In this document: positions 1 to 11,747 of the stretch, piece after piece
How positions within the stretch are numbered: the stretch's first letter is position 1
Layout of the letters: each line of letters opens with the position of its first letter
NCBI GenBank assembly: GCA_003313425.1
Contig: NHZP01000035.1
Coordinates: forward strand, 124,001 to 188,000
Reading direction: 5' to 3'
Source of the DNA: Pseudopyrenochaeta lycopersici
Taxonomy: Eukaryota; Ascomycota; Dothideomycetes; Pleosporales; Pseudopyrenochaetaceae
DNA length: 64,000 bases
The notes under the pieces: generated by a model
Seen by the model: only the letters and a program-made list of their open reading frames with translations
Told to the model about the DNA's origin: nothing
Databases searched by the model: none
Position numbers and translations under genes: made by a program

Positions 1-97
1 ACTCATCGTGTCTATTAAGGCCTTCACAAGCGTGTTCGATTACCCATCTTGCCTTGTTGTTCCGCATCCTGTCAATTAACAGCACTTATCACATCAC

Positions 98-1149
98 ATG
101 ACAAAAATGCCATCGAGTATCGTCGCAGTCGCGGGTGGAACCGGCAAGCTTGGCCGTGCAATTGTCGACGAGCTCGTCAATTATGGTAGCTACAAGGTCC
201 TTATCCTTAGTCGCGAAGTATATTTCTCCCAAATCCAGGTATTCCACACTCGTTTACAATCTTAGGCCAATGCGGAGAAAGCGAAGGAAGTTGGCACTGA
301 AATCCTGATCGTTGACTATAGTGATGCCGATGCGATTGCAAGCACCCTAGAGAGTAACAACGTCGATACTGTTATCTCGACTTTAGGCTCGATGTTCGGC
401 AGCGATCCTGAGCTTACCTTGATCGAGGGTGCGAAAAAATCGAAACAAACAAAACGTTACATTCCAAGCCTCTGGGGTTGCAGATATACACCTGAGTATG
501 GTATTTACCTTGTGATATACAATGACTCGCCTGACTAACATGATTTATCAGGCTCGCAAGTATCTTCCCCCTTGGCCAAGCGAAAATTGCCTACCTCGAC
601 GCCCTTGAAGCATCGTCTTTAGAGTACACTGCAGTTATCAATGGATTTTTCCTAGACTACTGGGGCTTCCCGAAAGTTAAATCATACCTGGGACCAAATC
701 CTCTCATTCTCGACATTGCGGGTAACGCCGCCGCAATTCCTGGGTCTGGTGATGTGCCCGTAGTATTCACCTACAGCTTCGACATCGGCCGCTTCGTTGC
801 CGCTCTTCTCAACGAGGACATATGGGAGAAGGAATCGGTCATAGTTGGCGATAAGTTGACATGGAATGAGTTCTTGGCTATTGCTGAAGAAGCCAAGGGC
901 ACTAAATTTAAGGTAACAAAAGATGAACTAGAGACTCTGCAGAAGGGGCAGATTACCGAGCTACCCAGCCAGGTCGCCATGTATCCGTTCTTTCCAAAGG
1001 AGATGTTGCAAGGCCTCTTTGCAACATTCGGCATCTTGTTTGAGAAGGGACATTTTGATTTTGAATTGCGAGGAACGCTGAACGAAAAGTATCCAGAGAT
1101 AAAGACGAAGAAGGTGAAAAATATAGTTGAGGAAGCGTGGAAAGTATAA
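98..1149 (+). CDS. NmrA-like / isoflavone-reductase-like NAD(P)-binding protein
   Basis: Three exons (98-217, 266-495, 552-1149) give 315 aa. The introns are 48 and 56 nt with GT-AG ends; the second donor is GTATGG at 496, the only one nearby that keeps the frame. The N-terminus has a Rossmann dinucleotide-binding loop, GGTGKLG (about residues 14-20). The fungal NmrA/isoflavone-reductase-like signature continues with IPSLWG, then AKIAYLDALEAS and FFLDYWG. The family uses NADPH as a cytosolic reductase of small aromatic molecules or senses the NAD(P) redox state; the substrate cannot be read from sequence. Length is normal (about 300-320 aa). The ATG at 98 has a second in-frame ATG four codons later (107) that could serve instead. 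The promoter is mostly outside the window. The family call is firm, the function open. Confidence 0.85.
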
Positions 1150-1412
1150 AGATCAAGGCCGTTCCACGACTATCTTGTCAGGATTTTGAAGAACCTGGCG
1201 TAGAGCTCCACCAATCTGGAGTGACCGTCTTGAGAAACGCTCTAACTGGCGAGTTGAGAATATGTGGCGGTTATTGAAGTTACATAAAGTCTTATGCAAA
1301 GCTTCATCAAACTTTGACAACACCACATTTTAAGAGTATGACAAAAACAATGTGGGTAAAGAGTCTTGTCAGCCTGTATAACCAACCATAAACTTCTTCT
1401 GCCTTTAGTGCA

Positions 1413-2573
1413 TCACCACGACGGATCGTAGCCCTTGTAAAGCACTTGAAATTCTCTCATCAAACCGACTCCATCTTCCAATCCTGCCCATTCTCTCCCG
1501 GTCTGTACACTGCCCATTCCATCCTCAACCCATCCCGCATACCTCTCATACATCTCTGCAACGCTTCTAGCCCTTAGTGGCAGCTCGCTCTGCCACTCTG
1601 ACCAACCCCATTCCAAGTCCTTTACTTGATTGGTCGCGTAACCGTGGTGCTCAATGTTAATTGGGCGGTTGTATGAGTCACCAGACATAAGGTACGGTCC
1701 CGGTGCTATGACCCGTAATTCACGAGTTTGGCCAATGATCGTCCAGGTCAGACCATGATCGCCTTTAAATGGAGGCCCAAGGCGAGAACAGACGACTAGA
1801 GATGCTCCAGATACAGTACCTCCGTTATTCGACGCCAGCGTACCATGTATGTTCAGAACATCTGGTACATCGTAGGTACCGTAACGGTGAGGTTTCCATG
1901 ATTTTAGTCCCCGCCACTGAATTTGCATTTTCGCATTGAAAACCTCCCAATCACCTAAAACTTCGCGTACATAGTCGATCATGTGTCCATAATGGATGTT
2001 AATGGGGTGCCCACCCACTTTCCTGTCCGCAAAGTACGCCAAACTTTCTGGTAGACTATCGCGCTGCAACAGATTTCCAAACGCACGCACCTCGCTGCTG
2101 AGTATTTTCCCAATGATCTCAGAAGAAAGAAGTTCTTTGAGGCATAAAGCGATTGGAGCCACACGACCTTGGACGCCTACAAGGGTGTTACTCGCAGCCG
2201 ACAGACCTTTTACCAGCTTGACTGACGTCTCCAAGCTTTCTGTCAGTGGCCACTCCACATATACCGCCTCCTTTGCCTGTATGCATGGATCTGCGATAGA
2301 AAAATTCACGTCGACACGTGTGGCAACGACAATGAGATCAATATCCGGATCTTCAGTGAGATTGAGTGGATCACCATATGCTTTGACATTATCTGGGATC
2401 TTGAACGTTTCCCTTGCTGATATGGCAGCTTCGACCGAAAAGTTAAGAAGAGCAACGATTTGATAGTGTTTCCTTCCGAAAGACGACAGGAGATATGGAA
2501 GATGAGCATCTGCTGCCCGGGTGACTTTCGCAGAAGATGAAAGGCCTGAAATAGCGACACGGATTAATGGCAT
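1413..2573 (-). CDS. Gal80/Gfo-Idh-MocA-type oxidoreductase
   Basis: A single exon of 386 aa from ATG at 2573. The open frame continues upstream to 2810, but that part lacks family character, and the protein starts naturally at MPLIRVAISGL, where the Rossmann fold begins. The mid-N-terminal segment DIDLIVVATRVDVN and the YVEWPL motif are typical of the Gal80-like branch, where EWP replaces the catalytic EKP of true Gfo/Idh/MocA dehydrogenases. The C-terminal half has the alpha/beta fold with GGHPINIHYGHMIDY. Members bind NAD(P) and may act as sugar-type oxidoreductases or, like Gal80, as regulators without catalysis. The divergence at the EKP lysine makes a regulatory or altered role possible. 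A nearby alternative start lies at 2600. The neighbour at 1149 is convergent, 263 bp away. Confidence 0.83.
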   Translation of the reverse strand: MPLIRVAISGLSSSAKVTRAADAHLPYLLSSFGRKHYQIVALLNFSVEAAISARETFKIPDNVKAYGDPLNLTEDPDIDLIVVATRVDVNFSIADPCIQAKEAVYVEWPLTESLETSVKLVKGLSAASNTLVGVQGRVAPIALCLKELLSSEIIGKILSSEVRAFGNLLQRDSLPESLAYFADRKVGGHPINIHYGHMIDYVREVLGDWEVFNAKMQIQWRGLKSWKPHRYGTYDVPDVLNIHGTLASNNGGTVSGASLVVCSRLGPPFKGDHGLTWTIIGQTRELRVIAPGPYLMSGDSYNRPINIEHHGYATNQVKDLEWGWSEWQSELPLRARSVAEMYERYAGWVEDGMGSVQTGREWAGLEDGVGLMREFQVLYKGYDPSW

Positions 2574-4007
2574 AGTGGGCCGTGTGACGCAAGTACTCAT
2601 GAAATGAAGTTTTGAGACGGAAGCTGAGTTCCTTTGTGCTGCTGCTATCAGTTTCTCTGCCGTTTCGTATTCTTGCTCCTGCTTTGTTTCTGATGTGACA
2701 TAGATACGTAATGTATGACCAACGTAAACAACCAATAGGCGGGCAAAATAGGTTTCGTAGACATTTGCATTATAAAATAAACGATTATCTCCTGTTCCAA
2801 ACTGGTCCACACAACATTGAGTAGGTTTTCTTTTCAGAAAAGAGTCGAATTTGTTGAAAGACCTTCATTCAATTGAAGGCGTTTCTGCCAACTGCGAAGC
2901 AGTTTAATTATTTCACTAGGTGTCCTCTCAACGTTCATTTCGACCTTCTGCTTCTGTACTCATCCTACGCGTAAGCAATTGCATCATTTGAAGGCTGTGT
3001 TCGCACTCGATCCACGCACTCGGAACACTAACTACTTTTACTGGCGGTCGTTGCATACGCTTTCCCGTTCGATATTTTTGCCTCTTTATTCTTGATTCTT
3101 CAATCGAATTCTTCGCTGATTCCCAAGCATATTGAGATGTTGGCCTCAAAGAATCTGGAAGTCTGAGAAATTGCTCTTACCCTTATCGAGCCGCCATATC
3201 CTGCATATGTCTAGTAGTGATTTCAGATCAATTGTCCGGATATCTACATTATCACGACCTTCCATCCACTTCACCACGCGGTAGACACCTTTCGTACGCG
3301 CCTTACGAGTGTTCCATCCGATATCTCACACTCTACAGATAGGTTCAAATTGGACGCTCGAATCAAATCAAAACAACGGCATTCCTGAAGATCGTGCACG
3401 AATTCCTAACGCAAATGGCCGGTATTCTCAAGGTATGGTTCATCATCACGGCTGGTACAACAATTCATCATAAATTTGATCACAGACCATCTCTTTCGAA
3501 TGGTGTTTGCTGTCTACTTAGCATCGTCGTTCATGGTTAGTTAGAAATTTTCCGAGGCCTTTCTTTGCAACGAAGTTCAGCTCTTATTTCTATTCGAATA
3601 TATATTTTGTGATCGTTTGTAGTCTCTAGTCTTAGTGCTAAAGACACCCATAAGCCCCAGTTCTTTCTGGTAAACAAAAATTATCGGTGTAGCAGAGAAG
3701 GCTTCATAGAAGGGGCTGCTTCCACTACATTAGTAGGATATGATTTCATCGTACGTTCCAGAATCCCATACTTGCTATATCAGTGGTGGTGAGGCCAAGA
3801 TATTTTGTATTCTATAGGAATGGATTTATGTTACAGCGATGCCGTAGCTCCATCATGGTCATCATCGGGCAAATCGCGTCTTTGACATTTAGCCAGAATT
3901 TTTGTCAGCTCTGAAGCTCAAATCTGGTGTTGATAGAACGCATTTTGCTCGAATGGTGTGAATTCTGTCCACAATAGCCGCTCAAATACAGCATCTTATA
4001 AGATTGA
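2574..4007. other. intergenic stretch, no convincing gene
   Basis: About 1.4 kb with only short open frames on both strands. An ATG at 3416 followed five codons later by GTATGG resembles the first exon of a gene, but no downstream coding continuation was found. I see no tRNA or repeat. It probably holds the promoter of the 2573 gene and the 3' region of the SDR at 4008. Confidence 0.5.
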
Positions 4008-4965
4008 TTAAATTGTTGACCAGGCATTGTCAATGGGCATCAGTATCCCATTGATCATCTTCGACTCGTCCGATGCTAGGAAGACAACGCCTTGAGCGAT
4101 ATCTTGAGCACCAATACAACCATATGGCAAATCAGGCCTCTTGAAGCTTGTATGTGCCTCCATCACAGGACTGTATATATCAGTACAGAGCATATATTGT
4201 TCGCAGGAGGCAAATGAGGGGGCGTACGAGTAGACGTTGAATGCTGCCAGATCATAATTTTCCTTGGGCATTGAGGCTGAGATATTCGTTGCAACCCCTT
4301 AAGCCGAGTCAGCAAATTCTCTACCTGCATAATAGCTTACAAGCATACCGCCAGGAAGAACCGCGTTACACCCTACGCGAAAAGGAGGTATAGAGTTAGT
4401 GTGTATCTCAGGTGCAATCAGTATACGGATACCCACTAATTCCCTCCGTGTGAAACCTCCATGCAACATTCTTCGTCGCACCAACCAACCCATGTTTACT
4501 AGCAGTATATGCCACGCCAGCCACTGCACCAGACAAACTGGCTTTGCTTGCAACATTTATTATTGCACCGCCTCCGTGCTCCTTCATACTCGGGATCACC
4601 GCAGCCATCATTCGCACTGGAACGGTTAGGTTGACGGATAAGACACGATCCCAATCCGATTCTTTGACCGTATCGACGCTCCCAAAGGCATCCATGATGC
4701 CTGCAACGTTGGCAAGGACATCGATCCTGGGGCCAAATTTGGCAACGCATGCTTTTATGGCTTCTTCAGCAGCATTGGCCTTGGTGAGATCGACTTGATG
4801 GAAGGAGAATTGAGAAGATTGAGCGGAATCTAGTTCGTGCCTGAACGGTGCGATATCAATGCCAAAGACCTTGGCTTGTCGTGAGAGGAAGAGCAGGGCT
4901 GTGGCCAGACCGATGCCGCTAGAGCAGCCGGTGAGGATTACAACTTTGTTTTCGAAGGAAGACAT
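4008..4965 (-). CDS. short-chain dehydrogenase/reductase (SDR), four exons
   Basis: Exons 4437-4965, 4349-4372, 4228-4297 and 4008-4170 join to 261 aa; introns are 64, 51 and 57 nt, all GT-AG. The second exon is only 24 nt. The spliced frame restores the family's conserved middle (CNAVLPGGVATNI). Classical SDR motifs are present: TGCSSGIG (residues 13-20 region) for the cofactor, NVAG near 86-89, and catalytic Y153-x3-K157 in YTASK. The aspartate in GIDIAP after the second strand favours NAD(H). The enzyme would be a cytosolic oxidoreductase of unknown substrate. Length matches classical SDRs (about 250-260 aa). It has no obvious metabolic partners beside it and borders the gene-poor 5-9 kb block. 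Confidence 0.88.
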
Positions 4966-5201
4966 GGCTCGAACTTGATGCGTGAGAGAAAAGAAAAAGG
5001 AAGATTTGCGATACGCTGTCTCCTTCTCTTATAGGTATCCTAAAGGTATTTGCCGTTGGCATCAACCGTATTCACCGTACAGAGCACGAGACTTTGAATG
5101 GACTAAGCACATGCAGATCGCGTGTAAAAACAAGCAAACTGGGGCAAAGCAGTCGAAAGCTGACCAATTAGATGCTATGTTCAAGATTCTTAGGTGGGAG
5201 C

Positions 5202-5794
5202 TGTTGACACGCCGCCCAATATCGCACTATTTGGCCCCCCAATAAGCCTGAATAGTACTAGCAGGTAGCCCAACGCGCAGTATCCCTAACACTAGTAAAA
5301 TTAGGTGTAACTGCAATACAGCTAGTTGTTTTGTTACAGCTAGGTGTTCAAAATTGCTAGTTTCAGTGAAATCTAGTATTAATAGTAGATTTTTTAGATT
5401 TTAAGGCTGCACTCTATTCGTGTTGAGGCTGCGTGTCAATAGTATTTGCGCTATAACCTGAGCGCCGCGATAGAGGAGTATAAACCAACGATCCCTCTAC
5501 AAAATCTCTATAAGCTTGCCAGCTATTTCCTGTATACTGCGGGTAGGGCAGCACTCGCGGAGGATAGGGCGGATAGCTCAGCAGAGGTTGAGGTTGAGCA
5601 TAACTCACGCGCACCCTTGCTAGCTATCAACTCAGACGAAACACTAAGCGCTAATAAATTGTAATTGTACACCGCAAGCGGCAAGGTTTGCATCGCTGAA
5701 ACAGTAAATAAGATGGAAAGGTAACCTCCGAGGAGGATGGCGAAGGCGCTTCCTCACATGCAGTTAGAAAGGTCTTATTGGGGGGGCGTGTAAC
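5202..5794. mobile_element. possible degraded element bounded by imperfect inverted repeats
   Basis: A sequence beginning TGTTGACACGCCGCCCAATA (5202-5221) recurs inverted at 5776-5794 as TATTGGGGGGGCGTGTAAC, matching over about 17 of 19 positions with two single-base gaps. A partial third copy of the CCCCCCAATAAG core lies at about 5235-5246. The interior is A+T-rich with no transposase or reverse transcriptase visible. A TG start and short length would also fit a solo LTR remnant. Class and borders are uncertain. Confidence 0.3.
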
Positions 5795-6115
5795 TTAGCA
5801 GGGGCCTGTCCCACTAAGGTAACGTGATGTAGCAAGTTGTGCGGAAACTCAGGGGTTATTATTTGCGCGCTTACCGCTGCTCCACAGCAAGCGGGCCCTC
5901 CCCTGCTAGCGGTTGTCGAAGATGGCGAGTTTTTACGGTATTCGGAGAGAGCCTGAATCTTAGCAAGATCAAAAACACTCGTAGAGCCGGACTGCGCGGG
6001 GTAGCTGAAAGCACTAGTAAAGATTCAAGAAGCAATAATAGCAAACACCAAGGGTTGATTCATGTCGTCAACCACAGACAGCGTGAATATGGGATGGCGC
6101 ACATGGCATCGTGAA

Positions 6116-6145
6116 TTCGTATTCGTGTTCGCGTTCGCGTTCGCG
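6116..6145. repeat. hexamer microsatellite (TTCGNG)5
   Basis: Five tandem hexamers: TTCGTA, TTCGTG, then three TTCGCG. A short simple repeat with no coding context. Confidence 0.8.
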
Positions 6146-6643
6146 TTTCTGACTCCTCGAAAGTGCCTCTCCAAAGTCCATACCGGTATACCAGGGATGC
6201 CTTATCGCTCTACTCTCGAAAAGCACGGCCCACGAACCAAAAGGTAGCTTGATCAACTAGCAGACCCTACCAGCGTTGACCCTACTCCTGTGAGTCTTTC
6301 TTAATGTATTCTCAAAAGGTTCTTAACAACAGTACATTCTCGGAACATCACTCTAAAGTTTCTTCGCAATATTGAAGATAGTGTGTGTGGAACTTCCTCT
6401 GCAGCTGCAGCGTGCGGCCAGTTATCGTGTGAGAGGTAGGTATCTGTATTCGTGGCAACTATTCTCCGTCTTTATACGTACGGAGGAGATAGGTTGTTAT
6501 ATAGGGGTACGAAGCTTTGGCCTTCGTGCCCAAAGCTCTGTTATCATGTGATAGCGCGCGACAACTCAACGTCGCGCGTAGCAACCTCATACACTGCGTA
6601 CGGACGGATAGAGTATTTAGGCTTTAAGAAACAATCTAACGTA

Positions 6644-6853
6644 CATGGCAAGCGAACGGCGCACCCCACCAAATTTGGACAATGCGTAAACTTCTATCAA
6701 GTATAGCACCATCTATTTTAGCTTAACAATGTTCTTCTGAAGCCAAAGTTACTCTTGTAATCTTAGCTCTTAACCGCGATCAAATTTAGACAAAAACAAA
6801 TGCAAAGTTGGTAGGGTGCACCGTTCGCTTGCATGCACCGCTCGCTTGTCATG
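6644..6853. mobile_element. MITE-like element with TA duplication and compound right end
   Basis: A 210-bp non-coding unit. The left end reads CATGGCAAGCGAACGG (6644-6659), followed by CGCACCCCACC; the right end is its inverted copy, ending GCTCGCTTGTCATG (to 6853). Both ends are flanked by TA (6642-6643 and 6854-6855), and the symmetry extends four more bases outward (AACG/CGTT). The long arms pair over about 30 bp with a few mismatches. The right arm carries an extra copy of the AAGCGA-type motif (GTTCGCTTGCATGCACC), so it looks partly duplicated. TA target duplication and no coding capacity fit a Tc1/mariner- or Fot1/pogo-derived MITE; no autonomous partner is in the window. Confidence 0.6.
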
Positions 6854-9067
6854 TACGTTGACTACTTTTAAGACTGTAAAGTATATCTTGAAGTTCTTTA
6901 GAGCGACTTCAGACTTAACTTAAGATAAAAAGAACATTTGGAATAGAAATAAAGAGACATCGGCTTCTTTCAGTGTAAACTTTTTGTTTAACATGTTCCT
7001 GCAAAAGAAAATTGTTGAGTTCGATGCCCGCATGGATGGCCTCTGTGCAATTGCTTTCCATCAGTTGCGGCCCGTTCCGGAGAACATGATAATATCTCTC
7101 CTGATTGGAAGTTTAAAACTCGTGAGAAGGATGCTCAACTGCGATATGAGTTCGGAAGTCTATACATGATGATTTCACCATTGAGCAACATCGCCAACGA
7201 CGATCAAGAACGCCTTCTTCGATATAAAATTGGTCCCAGTGGGCATCTGAATTGAAATGATTGTTACGCCATTACTCTCGACATGGATTGCAGACCACTT
7301 ATGACACCATATTTCAATGACGCCCAACTTCGTCATGCGTTGCGAATAAGGATTGTCCACTTCCAAACAATTCTGAATTCAATAGTGAGCGTTTCAGTTA
7401 CACCAGTAAAATTGGGGGCATACCAAACCTATCAAGTCCGTCAGACGCTGTAAATGTCCAATCAACTGAATATATACTGAGGAGGGATCGGAGGAGTATA
7501 GGTCCTTGAATGGATCGATCTCTCACTTCCTATGTCTCAAGCATATTAACATCATATTCACAAAGTCTGTTATAAAAATAAACCTCGAAAGTTTATAGCA
7601 ATATTTCGTAAGTCTTCTAGGTCATCAAGGCGTGAAGGAGACTCAAAGTGATGTCATCTACGATGAAAGAATTCTTGAGACATGGCGCAAAGACGAGAAG
7701 AGTAGTTGGCAGCGTTAAGGTAGAAATGACTGGAGATGAAAAAGATTGAGTAAGGGCTTTGCCACTACCGAAAGTGATATTATATGCAAGACGGCCAGTG
7801 TGTAAAGGGAGCGGTTACCTAGAGCAAACCGCTGCTATTCTAACAGTGTTCAGATATGAGATCGCAGGGCGATTGGCTTCATCGAACACTTTTTCCGAAT
7901 GTAAGGAAACCTACCAAAGTGTGAATTTTTGATCATGCTAGTATGGCGAGGGTATGGGCGCCGCTAAAAGTACCAGGGAGATTGAGTGAGATGGAGCGTT
8001 TTTGCAATGCGTGGTTTCTACATCTTGAACCGCATAAAAGTTCCTTTGATTTCCTAGTGCACTGGTTTCCTATCCTTCTTCATTTTATTGATAACTCTCT
8101 TAAGATTTCTCACCTGGTTTCCGATTGTTGGTGAGCATACTGGCCAATTACAGATAGCATTGCGGGATACGTGTCATGTTTAAAGGGGTTAGCATGCGCC
8201 CGCACTTCTCAAAATCTTTTTGTTTGCACTCACCCCACTCATTCTATTCTGTAATTGTCACTAAAATAACCTTGGACAATCACAAGATTACACTGTAGTC
8301 ATGGAACGCTTTTAAATAGAATACAAAAGCACCTATCTAGGGATACACCCTGCGCAAGGCGAGACTATCTAGGCGAAATTGCTTACCCACGCTTGCTTTG
8401 TAGTAGTCCGCACTGTAGATGAAGGTGGACATTTCTCCTAAATACTCCATCATCCTGTCATATGCCGACAAAAGAAAAGGTTGTAATCGTGGTAATAAAC
8501 ACGCTGGGGACATGAAAATCTCTGATTGCGCCGCCGTCGTTTTTCTCGTTCTCTCCTAAATCCGACACTTAATTTCGCAAGATCATCTCTCCGCCTCCCG
8601 AGCGCGGTTACGACGTGAAGCGGGGCAATGTTTCGAAGATACATTATCCGTTTTAGTTCGCAATCGTTCTATTCCAATTTTGGCCTTCAACCGTCGATTA
8701 GCCTGGGGCAGAACTGCAAACAACAGACTCCCTCTGAATTGAGCGACGTTTAGTACCGATATTATGGTTTCATATGTTCTGATGAGCCAATTATGGTATA
8801 GCATCCGTTCCTGCCGTCGATCATACAGGTATCGAAATGAAAGGCTCACACGGATAAGGCTGGCTTAATATATGCTCGGCAAAACAATGTCCTCCAACCC
8901 AGTCTCGCAGTTTGGGTTCATATTCATTCTTTCCCATCTGAGATCTAATAATGCCTCATTCGTTTCTTGGCTTCATAAAATGCCTTCCTCTTCCTATTGG
9001 GATCAATCGCTACTGATATCTTAAAATACCCCAGGCTGCCGGACCAAGCCAGATAGCAAGCGGTATC

Positions 9068-11747
9068 ATGAAATCATTCGTCTTAGTCAGCCTCTTGCTG
9101 GCGACAGCCTCGGGTTTCCCGCAACACATTTACAAGCGGCAAAATGAGACGGTTCCCACATTATCTACTTTTCGCGTGCGACTCAACCCCGCCGCTGTCC
9201 GCGATACTGGTGATAGCGACTTTTCGACGTGGACGGTACCGAACGCTGCATCTTCGACCTTCAAGGATGGTAACGATACCATTGTTTCATGTACGAAAAT
9301 TTTCATTATCCACTGTACAAACCTCGCAAGTATTCCTAGAGCACTTCGTTGCGTTCAATGCAAATGGTCATGAAATCCAGCCATGGTACTCTAGGAACAC
9401 CAAAAAACCCGCTGCCTTTAGACTTTGCCTCCACTCTCTGGTTTGTCTGGTTGAGAATTTGCTAATAACATTTTCAGACACTCTCTCCGTCCCTAGTGGT
9501 AAATTGAATGGTAATTCCAACAAAATTGTGTACACACGGATAATCAGCTCATTGGGTGAGCGTGTCGTCGCTGAAGGCATATCCACTAAAAATGATAATG
9601 GGGACAATGTTGGAGGAGTTCCAATTCGCTTAAGCATTTCTGGTCTCTCGGAAGGCAAACACTCACTCTTGACATGGCATAACGCGTGGGACAAGCTTAG
9701 TGCTGTGGCTGCCCTATCTGTCACTGTCGATGGCACAGAGGTAGCTTCAAATGTGAAGCAGACCATACGCGCCGACAATCTCTGGGAATCCTCTGCATCA
9801 TACATAACATTTACAGCTACTACTGGCAAAGCTGTTGAAATTGTATACACACCCGACAATAGCGGCGACGGTCGAGTATTTCTCAATGGGTTTGAGATTG
9901 ATGGCCCAGCTTTGGAAAATCAGATCAGCTTCCCTTCACCAGCTCATCGCGATGAAAGAGTTGCAATTGGGGGTAACAGTACTGGCGTAGCAGCTTCTTG
10001 GAGAGCGGCAAAAGTTCAAGGTGCTACGTATAACGTCTATCTCGGCACATCGACTACCAAACTCCAAAGTGTTGCCACAGATTTATCAACAAATGCGGTC
10101 ACACTCTCGGGGCTGAATACTCAAGATACTTTCTACTGGCGCATAGATGTTGTCGCTGGATCTGAGACCTATGCCGGCCGTATTTTCATGTTTCGTGGCG
10201 CTCAACTTGCTTTTCCTGGTGCAGAGGGCTACGGACGCTTTGCTCGTGGTGGAAAAGGAGGAAAGGTGGTTCATGTCACATCTCTTGAGGATACTGAGGC
10301 AGAGGGCACTCTTCGCTATGCCCTGACCAAAGCCACAGGCCCACGTACCATTGTATTTGATATCGGTGGTGTCATCACCACCAAATCTCGAATGTCAGTG
10401 AGTGGACAGTACATCACTCTGGCTGGCCAGACTGCTCCTGGAAAAGGAATAGTCATTCAAGGCCACCCACTTGGCCTTACCGGTGCTACCGATATCATCT
10501 TTAGACATATTCGCGTGCGCCCTGGCACTGTCTCAGGCCAAACCATCGATGGCATGGGAATGCAAGGATCGAATCATGCCATCTTCGACCGTTGTAGCTT
10601 AGGATGGACGATTGATGAGTCGTTCTCGTCCCGTGCTGCATATAATATCACTTTGCAGCGCAGCATGATCAGCGAGCCGCTCAACATTGCAGGGCATAAG
10701 AATTACCCCAACGGGACAGCCCACGGCTATGCTGCTTCAATCGGTGGTGATGTTGGTTCCTTCCACCACAATCTCATAGCGCACGCCGAGGGTCGAAGCT
10801 GGAGCATGGCTGGAGGTCTCGATAATAATGCATTTTTTGCCGGTAAGCTGGACATCCGCAACAACGTTGTCTACAATTTTGGAGGCCGTGTAACAGATGG
10901 TGGGACACATCAAGGCCAGTTCGTAAACAATTTGTACAAACAGGGACCCGCGTCCACGCTCACCTACGCCCTGCGAGCCCAATATGAGGACGACCTTCCA
11001 GGCACGCAGCAGTATTATTGTGCAGGCAATGCGATGCCAGGTGTCTTCGACCAGGATTCTGTGCAGTATGTCGATGATGGTACTGGGAAAACCAAGAACG
11101 TAGCTTGTTACGCCGACGTGACGATTGATGGTGCAGATTACCAAAAGTTCGTTGATGAGCCGTTCTTTGAAAGCCATGTCGACACGCAAACTGCTACAGA
11201 GGCGTATAAGATCGTTTTAAGCGATAGTGGTGTAAGCCAGCCCGTGCAAGATGATCATGATAAGCGCATCATAAAGGAGACCGTTGAAGGCACTGCTACC
11301 TTCACGGGCAGCGTAGGTAGGAAGAGGGGCATAATCGACAACCCTGCCGACGTTGGCGGTCTTGAGAGCTTCCCCACAGCAACTCGTTCCGCAACTTGGG
11401 ATGCAAACGGGGATGGTATTGCAGATTGGTGGGATGGATCGGTTGGGGAAGAAGGGCATACGCCTCTTGAGGGTTATCTCAACTTCATGGCCGATCCGCA
11501 TGCGTTTGTTGCTCCTTTTGCATCAATTGAGATAGATCTAGGTGCTCTTGCCACTGGCTTCGTCAAGCCATCGTTCACTGTCACAGGTGCGAAAGCCGGC
11601 TCTATTTCGATTTCTGGCTCAATCGCTACGTATGAGGCAAAGGAACCTGGGATCGAACGACTGACCATCCTATTGGAAGACGATGAAGGGAGTCGGTGGT
11701 CGAGGGCTTTTGGTGTTGCAGTCTTTGAGGGAGCGGATATGGAGTAG
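9068..11747 (+). CDS. secreted modular pectate-lyase-like protein
   Basis: The best model joins 9068-9290 to 9478-11747 (187-nt GT-AG intron), 830 aa. Residues 1-16 are a signal peptide (MKSFVLVSLLLATASG) followed by a KR site. About residues 30-220 look like a malectin/carbohydrate-binding-like beta domain (TWHNAWD, GDGRVFLNGFEIDGP). About 230-315 resemble a fibronectin-III-like module (YNVYLGTSTTKL, FYWRIDVV). From residue 319 (AFPGAEGYGRFARGG) runs a right-handed beta-helix of the bacterial pectate-lyase type (GTLRYAL, FDIGGVI, ITLAGQTAPGKG, DIIFRHIRVRPG). A DANGDGIADWWD calcium-loop-like stretch sits near the end. It would cleave pectate outside the cell. The architecture is far more usual in bacteria. 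An alternative 40-nt intron (9291-9330) gives 879 aa. Confidence 0.82.

Larger units (their letters stand above)
4966..9067. other. gene-poor block with transposon debris
   Basis: Four kilobases without a supportable gene. Open frames are short, and none has a recognisable domain. It contains a candidate inverted-repeat element (5202-5794), a TTCGNG hexamer repeat (6116-6145), a hairpin-rich patch (about 6500-6580) and a MITE-like element (6644-6853). From about 6860 to 9000 the sequence is A+T-rich with nothing recognisable; open frames at 6984-7169 (+), 7175-7366 (-), 7943-8134 (+) and 8450-8849 (-) look like chance. The last 200 bp are presumably the promoter of the pectate-lyase gene. Confidence 0.6.
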
